This document shows positions 17,596-25,582 of a stretch of 64,000 nucleotides of DNA, in pieces. Origin of the DNA: Bacillota bacterium. Lineage in GTDB: Bacteria > Bacillota > Desulfotomaculia > Desulfotomaculales > Desulfallaceae. The stretch lies in contig JAEXOR010000014.1 of NCBI GenBank assembly GCA_023439185.1, positions 1-64,000 on the forward strand, read 5' to 3'. Below the pieces are notes generated by a model. The model saw only the letters and a list, made by a program, of their open reading frames with translations, was not told the origin of the DNA and did no database searches. The position numbers and the translations under genes are program-made. Position 1 is the stretch's first letter; each line of letters opens with the position of its first letter.

Positions 17596-17643
17596 GGTAA
17601 TTCTCCTTGCCACTGTATTTAGGAGGATGTTCGAAAACTCACT

Positions 17644-18021
17644 TTAAGGTACCTGTACAGTTAAAGCGGGGGTCAGCGTAATTTGAATGACCCCCCCGAA
17701 GCCGCACATGGCTTTGGAAGAGTTGTTCAAAGCCGGATAACCGCCCACCATTACGGTCGGTGAACCGGGCACCCAGGGGGCTACAACCGTCGGCGTGCAC
17801 GGCATGGGAGTCAGCACGCCGAAGGCCGCGGCCGTAGCTGAAGCCACCGCCGGGTTGGCCATGGAACTGCACATCCCAAAGGGCACCTTTGGTAAATCCA
17901 TAATTGTGGCCGCCGGTTGATTCAGTGCTGTCACAGTCGGAGCGCAGGCCGCCGTCAGGGGTACCGGCGCCATTCCGAAAGAACACATGCATATGGCCGT
18001 ATTGACTGCCAGCATACCCAT
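17644..18021 (-). CDS. PAAR-like spike-tip protein (DUF4280)
   Basis: 125 residues from ATG 18021, with GAAGGAGG 8-9 bases upstream. The sequence follows DUF4280: ICMCSFGMAPVPL near the start, then ALNQPAATIMDLP, PFGMCSSMANP, GVLTPMPCTP, PWVPGSP, YPALNNSSKAMCGFGGVI. The evenly spaced Cys and Pro-Gly turns fit the PAAR-like cone that caps the central spike of contractile injection systems (Afp10 role). It is encoded far from the VgrG-like spike gene but in the same array. Confidence 0.75.
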   Translation of the reverse strand: MGMLAVNTAICMCSFGMAPVPLTAACAPTVTALNQPAATIMDLPKVPFGMCSSMANPAVASATAAAFGVLTPMPCTPTVVAPWVPGSPTVMVGGYPALNNSSKAMCGFGGVIQITLTPALTVQVP

Positions 18022-18055
18022 AATTTCCGCCTCCTTCACCCGGCCTGAATAATCC

Positions 18056-18835
18056 CTAAATTTCCAGATCCGCCAGGATATTATATTGGTTTCCCGCAAT
18101 CTGCACCGTCTTTTTGCTGCCCTTGCCGTTTTTAGCTTCTACCAGCAAATCCAAAGCGACCTGCTCACCCGCCAGGTCCGGCAGCGCGGTGAAGAAACTG
18201 CCGTCGGCAGTTGTCCTGCATGCGACAACGCCCACCAGGGGAGTTCCCCGGGAGTGACTGAAATTAATCCCCTTTTCCAGGGCGTAGGTTCCATCCCGGG
18301 CGTCCCCCCGGGTAATCAGGCAGACTTCCCGCTTGCCCTCGTCCTTGTCCTTAATCAGGTATTCACCGGGAAAAGACAGCTTTGTTTGCGGTCCCGACAC
18401 AAATAATTTCAGATCATCATTTCCAGCCCCGGCATTGTCTTCGGCAACCTTCATCAGCTCCATACCGTTGTCGGGAACCAGGTAAAACTGCCGGTTGGAC
18501 CAGGGAAGCTTATCCCTGATGATCCTTCCGGCCACCGTGGTAACGGAGCCGCCGAAGGGATAAGCCCGGGAGGGGTTCAGGAGCAAATGGCTCAGGATGT
18601 ACCCCCGGCCCGGCGCCGGAATATCCGCTGTCAAGGTTTCCTTTTGAAAAACAGGCGCGGCAAACTCGAAACATGTTTCGCCGGGGGCAAGATCCGTAAA
18701 GATAAAATACCCGCCCGTTTTATACAACGGACGTGTAATGATACCGTTCACGGCAATGCTGATTTCCGGAGCAAGCAGGGGCCTTTTTCTGAACCGGTCC
18801 ATTATTTTAAAAATCACAGAGATATGCGTTTCCAT
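18056..18835 (-). CDS. Beta-rich contractile-injection accessory protein, unassigned
   Basis: 259 residues, start ATG 18835 with GGGG 7 bases upstream. The N-terminal 90 residues look like a small beta-sandwich of the carboxypeptidase-regulatory or Big type (GYFIFTDLAPGETCFEF). The middle has the PFGGSVTTVAGRIIRDKLP segment, which also appears adjacent to DUF4255 genes in other tail-like clusters as far as I recall. The C-terminal part is again beta-rich (AGNQYNILADLEI). No signal peptide. Its position between the terminator (DUF4255) and tip (PAAR-like) genes suggests a structural or surface-decoration role, but I cannot assign it. Confidence 0.55.
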   Translation of the reverse strand: METHISVIFKIMDRFRKRPLLAPEISIAVNGIITRPLYKTGGYFIFTDLAPGETCFEFAAPVFQKETLTADIPAPGRGYILSHLLLNPSRAYPFGGSVTTVAGRIIRDKLPWSNRQFYLVPDNGMELMKVAEDNAGAGNDDLKLFVSGPQTKLSFPGEYLIKDKDEGKREVCLITRGDARDGTYALEKGINFSHSRGTPLVGVVACRTTADGSFFTALPDLAGEQVALDLLVEAKNGKGSKKTVQIAGNQYNILADLEI

Positions 18836-18852
18836 GCTCAAGCACCCCTTGG

Positions 18853-19443
18853 TTATTCCCGCTTCTGTTCCAGGCCGAGCTTGGCGCTGATTACCCTGGC
18901 GCCCACAGGCCTTACGCGGTTGGATTCTATACTTACAGGAGTGATATAAAGACCGAAAGACGGTTTGACAATTTTACTCGCGTTGTTCCATATTTTGCCG
19001 AGCTCGTCGTTGTTCAGCCTGATCTGTTGCAGCTGTAATCCGGCGGCGCTATTGGCCAGTGAACCTACCAGGCCGGCGGCGGGGATAACCGGGTTGTCCC
19101 GTACGATTTGCAGCGCCCGGCCGATAATCCGGTATTCGTCGGTCAGCCGGGTTGAAACCGGGGCTTTGGAATGGGCTGTGAGCAGGGTATGGCAACGGAG
19201 CTGCAAAGGGGCGTACCTTTCCAGCTGCATATTATCCGGATCGACGGCAAAGCCCGCGTTTAATCCCGAATCATTGTGCTCTTCGATATTATAAATCCAG
19301 ACCGTCAACTGAAAATCCTCGGGTTCCTGGGGAGTGCACAACCCGATGGATTCCGGGCTGTTGACCGGCAGCGGCGTCATTTCTTTTTTTAACAGCTCCA
19401 CCAGAGATTGACCCGCTTCATAAATGGCATTATAATCTCCCAT
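18853..19443 (-). CDS. DUF4255 / Pvc16-type tail terminator protein
   Basis: 196 residues from ATG 19443 (AGGAAG 7 bases before). The hallmark Pvc16_N features are present: GDYNAIYEAGQSLVELL at the start, IGLCTPQEPEDFQLTVWIYNI, then YAPLQLRCHTLLTAHSK, DEYRIIGRALQIVRDNPV and the C-terminal KPSFGLYITPVSIES strand. In Afp/PVC particles this protein forms the hexameric cap at the distal end of tube and sheath. Finding it beside a PAAR-like gene is typical of extracellular-type injection systems and not of T6SS. Confidence 0.85.
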   Translation of the reverse strand: MGDYNAIYEAGQSLVELLKKEMTPLPVNSPESIGLCTPQEPEDFQLTVWIYNIEEHNDSGLNAGFAVDPDNMQLERYAPLQLRCHTLLTAHSKAPVSTRLTDEYRIIGRALQIVRDNPVIPAAGLVGSLANSAAGLQLQQIRLNNDELGKIWNNASKIVKPSFGLYITPVSIESNRVRPVGARVISAKLGLEQKRE

Positions 19444-19474
19444 TGGCAATCTTCCTTTTCGCTCTTCTACTCAT

Positions 19475-20335
19475 TTACGGATTCCCTTCCCCGGTCAGGA
19501 AGATGGGATCGTCGACTTGCTTGATGTCCCTTGAGATATAACCTTGCAGGCTGCAATCAAGTTCATATAAAATCTTTGCGTACCCGGCTTTGCTTTCCAG
19601 GGCGTCTATGCGGACCGCTTCCTTCACGGCGGCGGCTGTCTCCAACCCTTCCTGATCCACTTTCCCCATCTTGAAATCCCTTTGCGCCGCAATGAGTTTT
19701 TCTCCGGCCTCAATATAAGCTGAAACGGCTGCGCCCAACTCCCCGTAAACCAAAAGCACCGCACTCATTTTTTTGGTGAGTTCCCCGGCGTCCGGACGCT
19801 GCTGGGCCCAGGCGGGAAGGGATAACTTCCCGGCATCGGTAATCAGATAAGCCGACTCATATTGAAAACCGTCGGCGATAGCCGCACCCGTCATCTTGGC
19901 AAAGATTTTTTGGCCATTTTCCTCCTGCATCCGGTAATAATTCAAATCAAAACCGTTTTGAGCCAGGGCCTTTTTTAAGGCTTCACCGGTCTCCGCCTTG
20001 GTCTTGCCCATTTTGATCTCTTTTTCGGCTTGGACCAGCTGTTTTTGTAATTGTTGTTGTTCGGCCTGCAGGTACGTTATTTTTTGCCGGGCCAAATCCA
20101 GATCAATGACCAACAGGGCCAAATCCAAAGCCACCCCGTTAGCCTGGGCTACATCAATGCCCGGCAGCGATGCCGGGTCCTCCGGTGCGGCATCCACGGG
20201 TTGGATGCTTATCGCCCAGGCAGCCCTGACGGCCTGCCCCAACGTAGTGATTTTGGTGTTTTCCGCCAGGGCGGCGCTTCCCTGCACGAGCAGCAAGAAA
20301 CCGAGGAACAGAAGCAAACTCAACCCTTTTTTCAT
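19475..20335 (-). CDS. Exported coiled-coil protein, TolC-repeat-like
   Basis: 286 residues from ATG 20335 with GGGAGG upstream; the 294-aa form overlaps the MORN gene. Residues 1-25 are a signal peptide (LLLFLGFLLLVQGSAALAEN). Residues 70-130 are strongly helical and Gln/Lys-rich (ITYLQAEQQQLQKQLVQAEKEIKMGK), and a second similar stretch ends LIAAQRDFKMGKVDQEGLE. The repeated xxMGK(T/V)xxEGL element resembles the helical hairpin repeat of outer-membrane-efflux (TolC/OEP) proteins. The organism appears to be Gram-positive and the protein lacks beta-barrel strands, so an extracytoplasmic coiled-coil spacer is more likely than a channel. It is encoded between the MORN protein and the tail terminator. 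Confidence 0.6.
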   Translation of the reverse strand: MKKGLSLLLFLGFLLLVQGSAALAENTKITTLGQAVRAAWAISIQPVDAAPEDPASLPGIDVAQANGVALDLALLVIDLDLARQKITYLQAEQQQLQKQLVQAEKEIKMGKTKAETGEALKKALAQNGFDLNYYRMQEENGQKIFAKMTGAAIADGFQYESAYLITDAGKLSLPAWAQQRPDAGELTKKMSAVLLVYGELGAAVSAYIEAGEKLIAAQRDFKMGKVDQEGLETAAAVKEAVRIDALESKAGYAKILYELDCSLQGYISRDIKQVDDPIFLTGEGNP

Positions 20336-20355
20336 GGCCTGTCCTCCCTGTTCCG

Positions 20356-21993
20356 TCAATTAAACCCCAGACTGACGAAGTCGGCTTTATTTAACCCTAA
20401 TTCCTGGAAGTAAACCATATCATACCCGGCCGGCCTGGCATCGCCCGCTCCGGCTTCCGAGCTGCTTTCTTTTTCCCCTTGAGCCTCGTCCTGCGGCCCC
20501 AGCACGGGATAATACTCCAGCACGACCACTTTTTCCGTTTCCGGTTCAATCCAGCAGCAGACGCCGTAACCTTCATAAATAGCCTGGTAATAGTTCATAA
20601 CGCTCCGATCAATCCCCAAAAAACCGGCGGCATTTCCGTCCGGCCGGCCGCTTCCTTCTTCACCCTTTTCATAGCTGCCCGGAGGTTCCCACTGCTCCGG
20701 TTCCCCGGTGAGGAGGACGTTTTCCTTCCGGAGCAGCCTGTAGGCGGTTACCAGCCTGGCCTCTTCCGTTTCGCCGGCGTAAGTAAACTTTAAGACCAGG
20801 CCGAATTTCCGGTTATATAAGAAAAAGAAATCCTCCCGGGAAGTATCCTCGGCCAGCCCCTTGGGGAAAGCGGCATAGATATCGGCCGCGGGCATCGTAA
20901 ACAGCACCCCGTAAGCAATGTCGTTACCGGCAAAGGATCCGGAGTAAGTTAACCCCGTCCGTATATCGGTCAGGGTTCCCGTTCCCGACAGCATATTCTC
21001 CTGGAAGCCGCCCTCATAATACAACTGATTGTTTTTAAATAATTTACCTTCACCGCTTGCCTGACCGGCCAAAAAGTCCCCCTCGTACCACAGGGAATCC
21101 CGAACAACCGTCAGCTTTCCCGCTCCGTCGTACAAACCGTTCAAGAAGGAACCGGCATAAACCAATGCTCCCGAATCGTCATAATAGCGGCCTGCGCCGT
21201 TAAAAAGGCCCGTCGCGAAGTCCCCCTCATAGATTTTGACTCCTTTTTCATTGAACAACAGGCCTTTACCGGCATACAAATCGCCCTGGAAGGCGCCCCT
21301 GTATTTTTCTTTCCCGTTGGGATGATAGGCTACCCCCTCCCCCTCCAGGCAGCCTTCGGCATAGGTCCCTTCAGATACTAAAACATCTCCGTCAAAAAGC
21401 CTTCCCTGGCCCGAACGTTTACCCTGGCTGAACTCACCCTTGTAAACCGTGCCGTCCCCGAAATAAAGCTCTCCTGTCCCGTCATATTTCCCGGCTGCAA
21501 AATTACCCGCGTACTTCAGTGCTCCGGTTTCTTCAAACTCCTCGCCATGACCAACGGCCAGCCCGTCCTCCAACCGTCCTGCAAACTTCAATTGTTCCTT
21601 CTCTTCATCGTAGTAGATCCGGACCTTGCCGTTGTAGTCCGCCAGCCGGGGCTCGGAAACATGAAATTGGGCCGTCAGTGCCTTGCCGACAAACCAGGGC
21701 CAGGCGAAATGATAGACAAACAGGGGGCCGGCGATGATAATCACGGTCAGGATCACCAGCAAAGACTTGGCAATAAACACCGGTCCGGCATCCACAAAAT
21801 CTTCCCGTTTCTCCGGCCGCATCTTAACCTTGGCCAGTAAGGCGGCAAAAAACTTGGGGATCTTGTTTAAAAGTTTACTGATGTTGGTCATGCTGGCAAT
21901 TTTATATTTTACAATCGCAAATGGTCTGAGGGCCACGCTTCTCAGCGTACGGTAGGCCATTTGCAGGTTTCTCATCAGCAGCGTGATAAACAT
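20356..21993 (-). CDS. Membrane-anchored MORN-repeat protein
   Basis: 545 residues, AGGAGG 7 bases before the ATG. The N-terminal 65 residues are basic, followed by one membrane helix (about 72-92, IAKSLLVILTVIIIAGPLFV). From about 115 to 370 there are roughly ten MORN repeats of about 23 residues with the Y-x-G-x-(F/L)-x-x-G-x-x-x-G-x-G pattern (YAGNFAAGKYDGTGELYF; YKGEFSQGKRSGQGRLF; YEGDFATGLFNGAGRYY). The last 170 residues are unassigned. MORN proteins usually scaffold proteins at membranes or bind phosphoinositides in eukaryotes; bacterial ones are less defined. If the long N-terminus is inside, the repeats are extracytoplasmic. Its place among injection-system genes makes a docking or signal-scaffold role attractive. 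Confidence 0.75.
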   Translation of the reverse strand: MFITLLMRNLQMAYRTLRSVALRPFAIVKYKIASMTNISKLLNKIPKFFAALLAKVKMRPEKREDFVDAGPVFIAKSLLVILTVIIIAGPLFVYHFAWPWFVGKALTAQFHVSEPRLADYNGKVRIYYDEEKEQLKFAGRLEDGLAVGHGEEFEETGALKYAGNFAAGKYDGTGELYFGDGTVYKGEFSQGKRSGQGRLFDGDVLVSEGTYAEGCLEGEGVAYHPNGKEKYRGAFQGDLYAGKGLLFNEKGVKIYEGDFATGLFNGAGRYYDDSGALVYAGSFLNGLYDGAGKLTVVRDSLWYEGDFLAGQASGEGKLFKNNQLYYEGGFQENMLSGTGTLTDIRTGLTYSGSFAGNDIAYGVLFTMPAADIYAAFPKGLAEDTSREDFFFLYNRKFGLVLKFTYAGETEEARLVTAYRLLRKENVLLTGEPEQWEPPGSYEKGEEGSGRPDGNAAGFLGIDRSVMNYYQAIYEGYGVCCWIEPETEKVVVLEYYPVLGPQDEAQGEKESSSEAGAGDARPAGYDMVYFQELGLNKADFVSLGFN

Positions 21994-22005
21994 GCTTTCC
22001 TCCTG

Positions 22006-24792
22006 TTAACGCCTTTTCTCCAGCTCGTAAATAGTGGTATAAGTTTCCTGCTTCTGCTCCGAACGCAGGTTGTGTTCGGCAAGATACATGTAATTGCGGG
22101 CTGCTCCATCCTGTGAGGAATACTTGATAATATCCATAAAAATATTTCTGGCATTGGTATAATCTTTTTTCATAAACAGGCTGACCCCCAGGTCAAAGCG
22201 TTGAGCGTGGACCTCCTTTGCTTTCAGCAAGGAGTAAGGATCGCTGTCATACATATCAAATAATTCGATTTCCTCTTCCCTGATCACCACTTCGCCGATT
22301 TTCCTGCTGCGATAGACCCCCGCCGGCAAAGCCTTGAGCAGTTCCCTGGTACAGGCGATATAAATATCACTGTCAAAACAAATCTGCACGATCGGTTCGG
22401 CCTTTTGCGCCTCCTCGGAAATGGCCGTCGGTTCCATCCGTTTTTCCTCTCCAATGAACCCCAGCATGATATTGCCCTTGGAAACAAAAATGCGGACATC
22501 CACCTCGCCCCGGCCTTTGCCTCTCCTTTCCGTGTTTAAAGCCTCCAACACCTCGCGGATCCTTATCGCCACCCGCAGAACATCTTCCGGCCGGGTTTCA
22601 AATAAGGCGTTTAGGCCGTCGGGAAGAAAATCATAAACCGTGCCGTCGCCCTCGCTCACCACGGGCGCCACGTTTTCAAAGACATCATTAATATTGGAGA
22701 AAATCTCTTCGGTCTTTTCACCCATGCCGTTTTGAAACCTGAAACGCAAAAATAACATCACCACATTTTCCTTAAGCGCCTGTGATTTTTTACCCACGTT
22801 TTCCAGCTGGGTTTCGCCCAGAATTTCCAGAAATCTCAGCGGCACAAACCTGTAGTAGGATTGATTTAATTTATTCAGGCTGTTGGTGGTAGCCAGGATA
22901 CTGTAGGACAGGTCCTGAACGGAATCGGCCAGGTCTTCGATCTCGTCGCCTGAGGTGATGGCAATTTCGCTGGCGTAGTTGCCTTGGGCAATTCTATCCA
23001 CACTGCTTTTCAGCTTCCTGACGTTATGGACCGTAAAATATTCCACCAGCATGACCAGCAGCACCAGGACCAGGCCGATAATCCCCATGTAGAAGGCAAT
23101 GGCGCCGGTCATATCGGAGATGTATTGCTCAAGGACATCCAGTTCCACAGCCATGCTGAGGAGCACCGGAGAACCGGCAAAAGTCATCCCGGTGGGCATA
23201 AGCAGGCAGAGCTCTTTACCCCTGGGGGTCATGACCTCAAAAGAATTGATCGTCTTATTTTCACTCTCTTTAATCAGCCTGGTAAACTCAGTACCATAAC
23301 CAAGCCGGGCGGCGGGAAAGCCCTGTTCGTAGCGCTCGTTGGAAGCCGCCACCACGCCCCGGCCGTCCTCGGCCGTGATCAGGCTGAACCGGGCTTTATT
23401 CAGGTTTACATAGCTATTGGGCGCCCGGTCATTGCCCGGGGCCGCGAAAAGGGCGTAATTCTCCCTGAAGTGCTCAAAGAAAGCAGCCGCCTGAACGGTA
23501 TCCAGTTCGTTTCCCCCCGGGGCGGCGACATAATCCTCGCAGGAAGCAGCCACCATTTGCCCTGCTTTCATCTGCTCCGTCAGGTGCACATTGCCGATCA
23601 TCTCCGTAGACTGGGGGATGATAATATGGCTGGTCAGGATATACAAAGACAGGAAGATCACCCAGATTACCAGGCAGGCCTGCCTGAGCAGGATAGAAAA
23701 CTTCATATGCAAAATATGGCAATAAAAATCCCATATCAGTAAGGAAAGGATCATAATTCCCGCCATAATGCCCGCCAGCAGGAACCAGCTACCCAGGTTG
23801 CTGCTGTCGGAGGAATCCGTCCTGCCGATTTCAGGCAGGAAGGCAAAGCCGCCCAGGAAGATCCGGTTCAGGTTTCCCTCATGCCAAACACCCGCAACAT
23901 TGCCCGCGCTCCCCAGCGTCAGCGGACTAAGCTGGGCAAAGGTAATCCCGTCCCCTTCGGAAATCACTTTACTGCCCTTCATGACCAGGGAAGGCTCCAG
24001 TGTTGAGGCGGAGGAAATATATATATTACCGCTCACCGCATCCTGAAAATAAAACTGGCTGCCGGCAAACCAGAACCGGTCGACAATCACCTGCTCGCTG
24101 AACCGGTAAAAAACATCCGCCTCGTTTTGGGATTTTTTCAGCAGGGTACCGCCTTCCAGGCTAAAAACCACGTCACCCGAGGGCAGTACATAAAACGCAT
24201 TGATCCGGTCCGCTATTTGGGCTATGGAATAGGAACCAGTTTTTTTTACCGGTTCCGCGGACCCCTTGGCATAAGCAAAAAATTCCAGGGTTGTGCCGTT
24301 TTGAAAGCCGAAATACAGATTTCTATCGTCATCGCTCATTGCCGAAATAAGCCGGAATTTGCTGTCATAGTCCCGCTCCGCCTGGCTGTGAAAAATTTTG
24401 GCCACAAAGCTGCCGTCATCCCGGAACATATAGACTACTGCCTGATTAATCCGGGAAGAGTTGGGCGTCCTGCCATAGACGGTGATAAACAGGTTTTTAT
24501 CCTGGTCGACATAAATGTTGTCGAAAATGCCTTGCCCGATCACTTGCGAGGAAATGTTTTTCTTATAAGACTGCCGTCCTGTGGAATCTACGCTAACCAG
24601 ATAAGATTGGTCCTTTTCCTTCCTGATGAAATAAATATTTCCGCTTCTGTCCACACCGTGGGCGTACTCCAGCAGCATTTCGTCACCGGTCCGCCTAAAA
24701 AGGCCGGCCATAAGATCATCGGCCACAAAGATGAATCCCAGCGAACTGAGCACAGCGATAATAATTAACAAACTGATTGCTTTCTTATTCAA
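22006..24792 (-). CDS. Propeller/Cache/HAMP membrane sensor with degenerate class III cyclase domain
   Basis: 928 residues from TTG 24792 (GGGAGG upstream). A membrane helix at 6-24 precedes an outside beta-propeller-like region (about 30-330; repeated DxxGNIYF / DQDKNLFITVYG strands). Helices near 345 and 375 lead to a Cache-like domain (about 400-560), a helix about 567-590, HAMP about 590-645 and a cyclase-like domain about 650-850 opening with RFVPLRFLEILGE. The metal-binding Asp expected in the FSDIRGF position is replaced (MLFLRFRFQNG); the second site reads LPDGLNALFE. Catalysis is therefore unlikely and a regulatory pseudo-cyclase is favoured. The C-terminus (about 860-925) looks like one or two TPR-like helices. 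It lies between the MORN and kinase-fold genes. Confidence 0.7.
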   Translation of the reverse strand: MNKKAISLLIIIAVLSSLGFIFVADDLMAGLFRRTGDEMLLEYAHGVDRSGNIYFIRKEKDQSYLVSVDSTGRQSYKKNISSQVIGQGIFDNIYVDQDKNLFITVYGRTPNSSRINQAVVYMFRDDGSFVAKIFHSQAERDYDSKFRLISAMSDDDRNLYFGFQNGTTLEFFAYAKGSAEPVKKTGSYSIAQIADRINAFYVLPSGDVVFSLEGGTLLKKSQNEADVFYRFSEQVIVDRFWFAGSQFYFQDAVSGNIYISSASTLEPSLVMKGSKVISEGDGITFAQLSPLTLGSAGNVAGVWHEGNLNRIFLGGFAFLPEIGRTDSSDSSNLGSWFLLAGIMAGIMILSLLIWDFYCHILHMKFSILLRQACLVIWVIFLSLYILTSHIIIPQSTEMIGNVHLTEQMKAGQMVAASCEDYVAAPGGNELDTVQAAAFFEHFRENYALFAAPGNDRAPNSYVNLNKARFSLITAEDGRGVVAASNERYEQGFPAARLGYGTEFTRLIKESENKTINSFEVMTPRGKELCLLMPTGMTFAGSPVLLSMAVELDVLEQYISDMTGAIAFYMGIIGLVLVLLVMLVEYFTVHNVRKLKSSVDRIAQGNYASEIAITSGDEIEDLADSVQDLSYSILATTNSLNKLNQSYYRFVPLRFLEILGETQLENVGKKSQALKENVVMLFLRFRFQNGMGEKTEEIFSNINDVFENVAPVVSEGDGTVYDFLPDGLNALFETRPEDVLRVAIRIREVLEALNTERRGKGRGEVDVRIFVSKGNIMLGFIGEEKRMEPTAISEEAQKAEPIVQICFDSDIYIACTRELLKALPAGVYRSRKIGEVVIREEEIELFDMYDSDPYSLLKAKEVHAQRFDLGVSLFMKKDYTNARNIFMDIIKYSSQDGAARNYMYLAEHNLRSEQKQETYTTIYELEKRR

Positions 24793-24804
24793 ATCCAGGC
24801 CTCC

Positions 24805-25554
24805 CTAAACGGTTTCGGGAAAAAATCTGTCTTTTTTCTTTTTTAAACGCTGTTTCAGTCGCCGCACCAGGTAGGCCGGCCAGGTTTCCTTGAGCAGGCT
24901 CCGGTGCTCTTGGAGCAATGCTTCGCTAATCTCCTTCCACCTGGAAAAGGCTGTACCGACGGTTTCATTTTCGTTTTTGCGCAGGCTGTCGATGTACTCC
25001 CAGAGACCGTCGGGTACATACCGGTTTTTTACAAAAACGCACTCTAAGAGGACGGCCAGCTTTTGGCCTTTAAAGGGCAGTCCGTCATCCTTCCGGGGAC
25101 GAATCAAATAATTAATCCGTACTTTTTGGGACTTATCCGCGACAACAAGGTGCTCCGGCTCCAGGCAGGAAGCGGCGATAAAATCAGCCGCCACGTCCAG
25201 GATCAGGCACTCCTTCAGCAGTCTGCCGGCATAATTAACGCGTTCTTCAAAATCAACCCGGTTATCCCGCCGGAAATATTCCCGCAGCTTAACCCCCTGG
25301 TGATAGGCAAATACGGCCATTATATTATGTGTTCCCGACATGACCCGGATAAAGTCCGGGAATTGCTCCCGGTTTAAATTAAAGAAAGCCGGCAAAAAGC
25401 GCCTGATGTCTGCATCGTCTTCATAGATCAAAAAAATCAACGGCTTGTAATCATTGTTGGTTTCCACATCAATACAAAGGCAGGCTTTATAGTTGTCCTG
25501 CTCTTCGAGTACCTCAAGCACCTGGTATTTACCGTCCTGAATAAGCGACCTCAT
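24805..25554 (-). CDS. Possible pseudokinase (degenerate protein-kinase fold)
   Basis: About 249 residues from ATG 25554 (GGGGGT 5 bases upstream; ATG 25566 has no ribosome site). I see the order of a Ser/Thr kinase without its catalytic residues: DGKYQVLEVLEEQDNYKACLC (lobe start), PLIFLIYED (strand 3 position, no Lys), MAVFAYHQGVKLREYFR (hinge and helix D), then EPEHLVVADKSQKVRINYLIRP, where the H-R-D and D-F-G motifs would be. The C-terminal 30 residues are very basic (RLKQRLKKKKDRF), suggesting membrane or nucleic acid contact. This is a fold guess from weak patterns. A scaffold or ligand-binding role beside the pseudo-cyclase sensor is plausible. Confidence 0.5.
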   Translation of the reverse strand: MRSLIQDGKYQVLEVLEEQDNYKACLCIDVETNNDYKPLIFLIYEDDADIRRFLPAFFNLNREQFPDFIRVMSGTHNIMAVFAYHQGVKLREYFRRDNRVDFEERVNYAGRLLKECLILDVAADFIAASCLEPEHLVVADKSQKVRINYLIRPRKDDGLPFKGQKLAVLLECVFVKNRYVPDGLWEYIDSLRKNENETVGTAFSRWKEISEALLQEHRSLLKETWPAYLVRRLKQRLKKKKDRFFPETV

Positions 25555-25582
25555 AGTAACCCCCATGAAAGAATTGCCGGTT

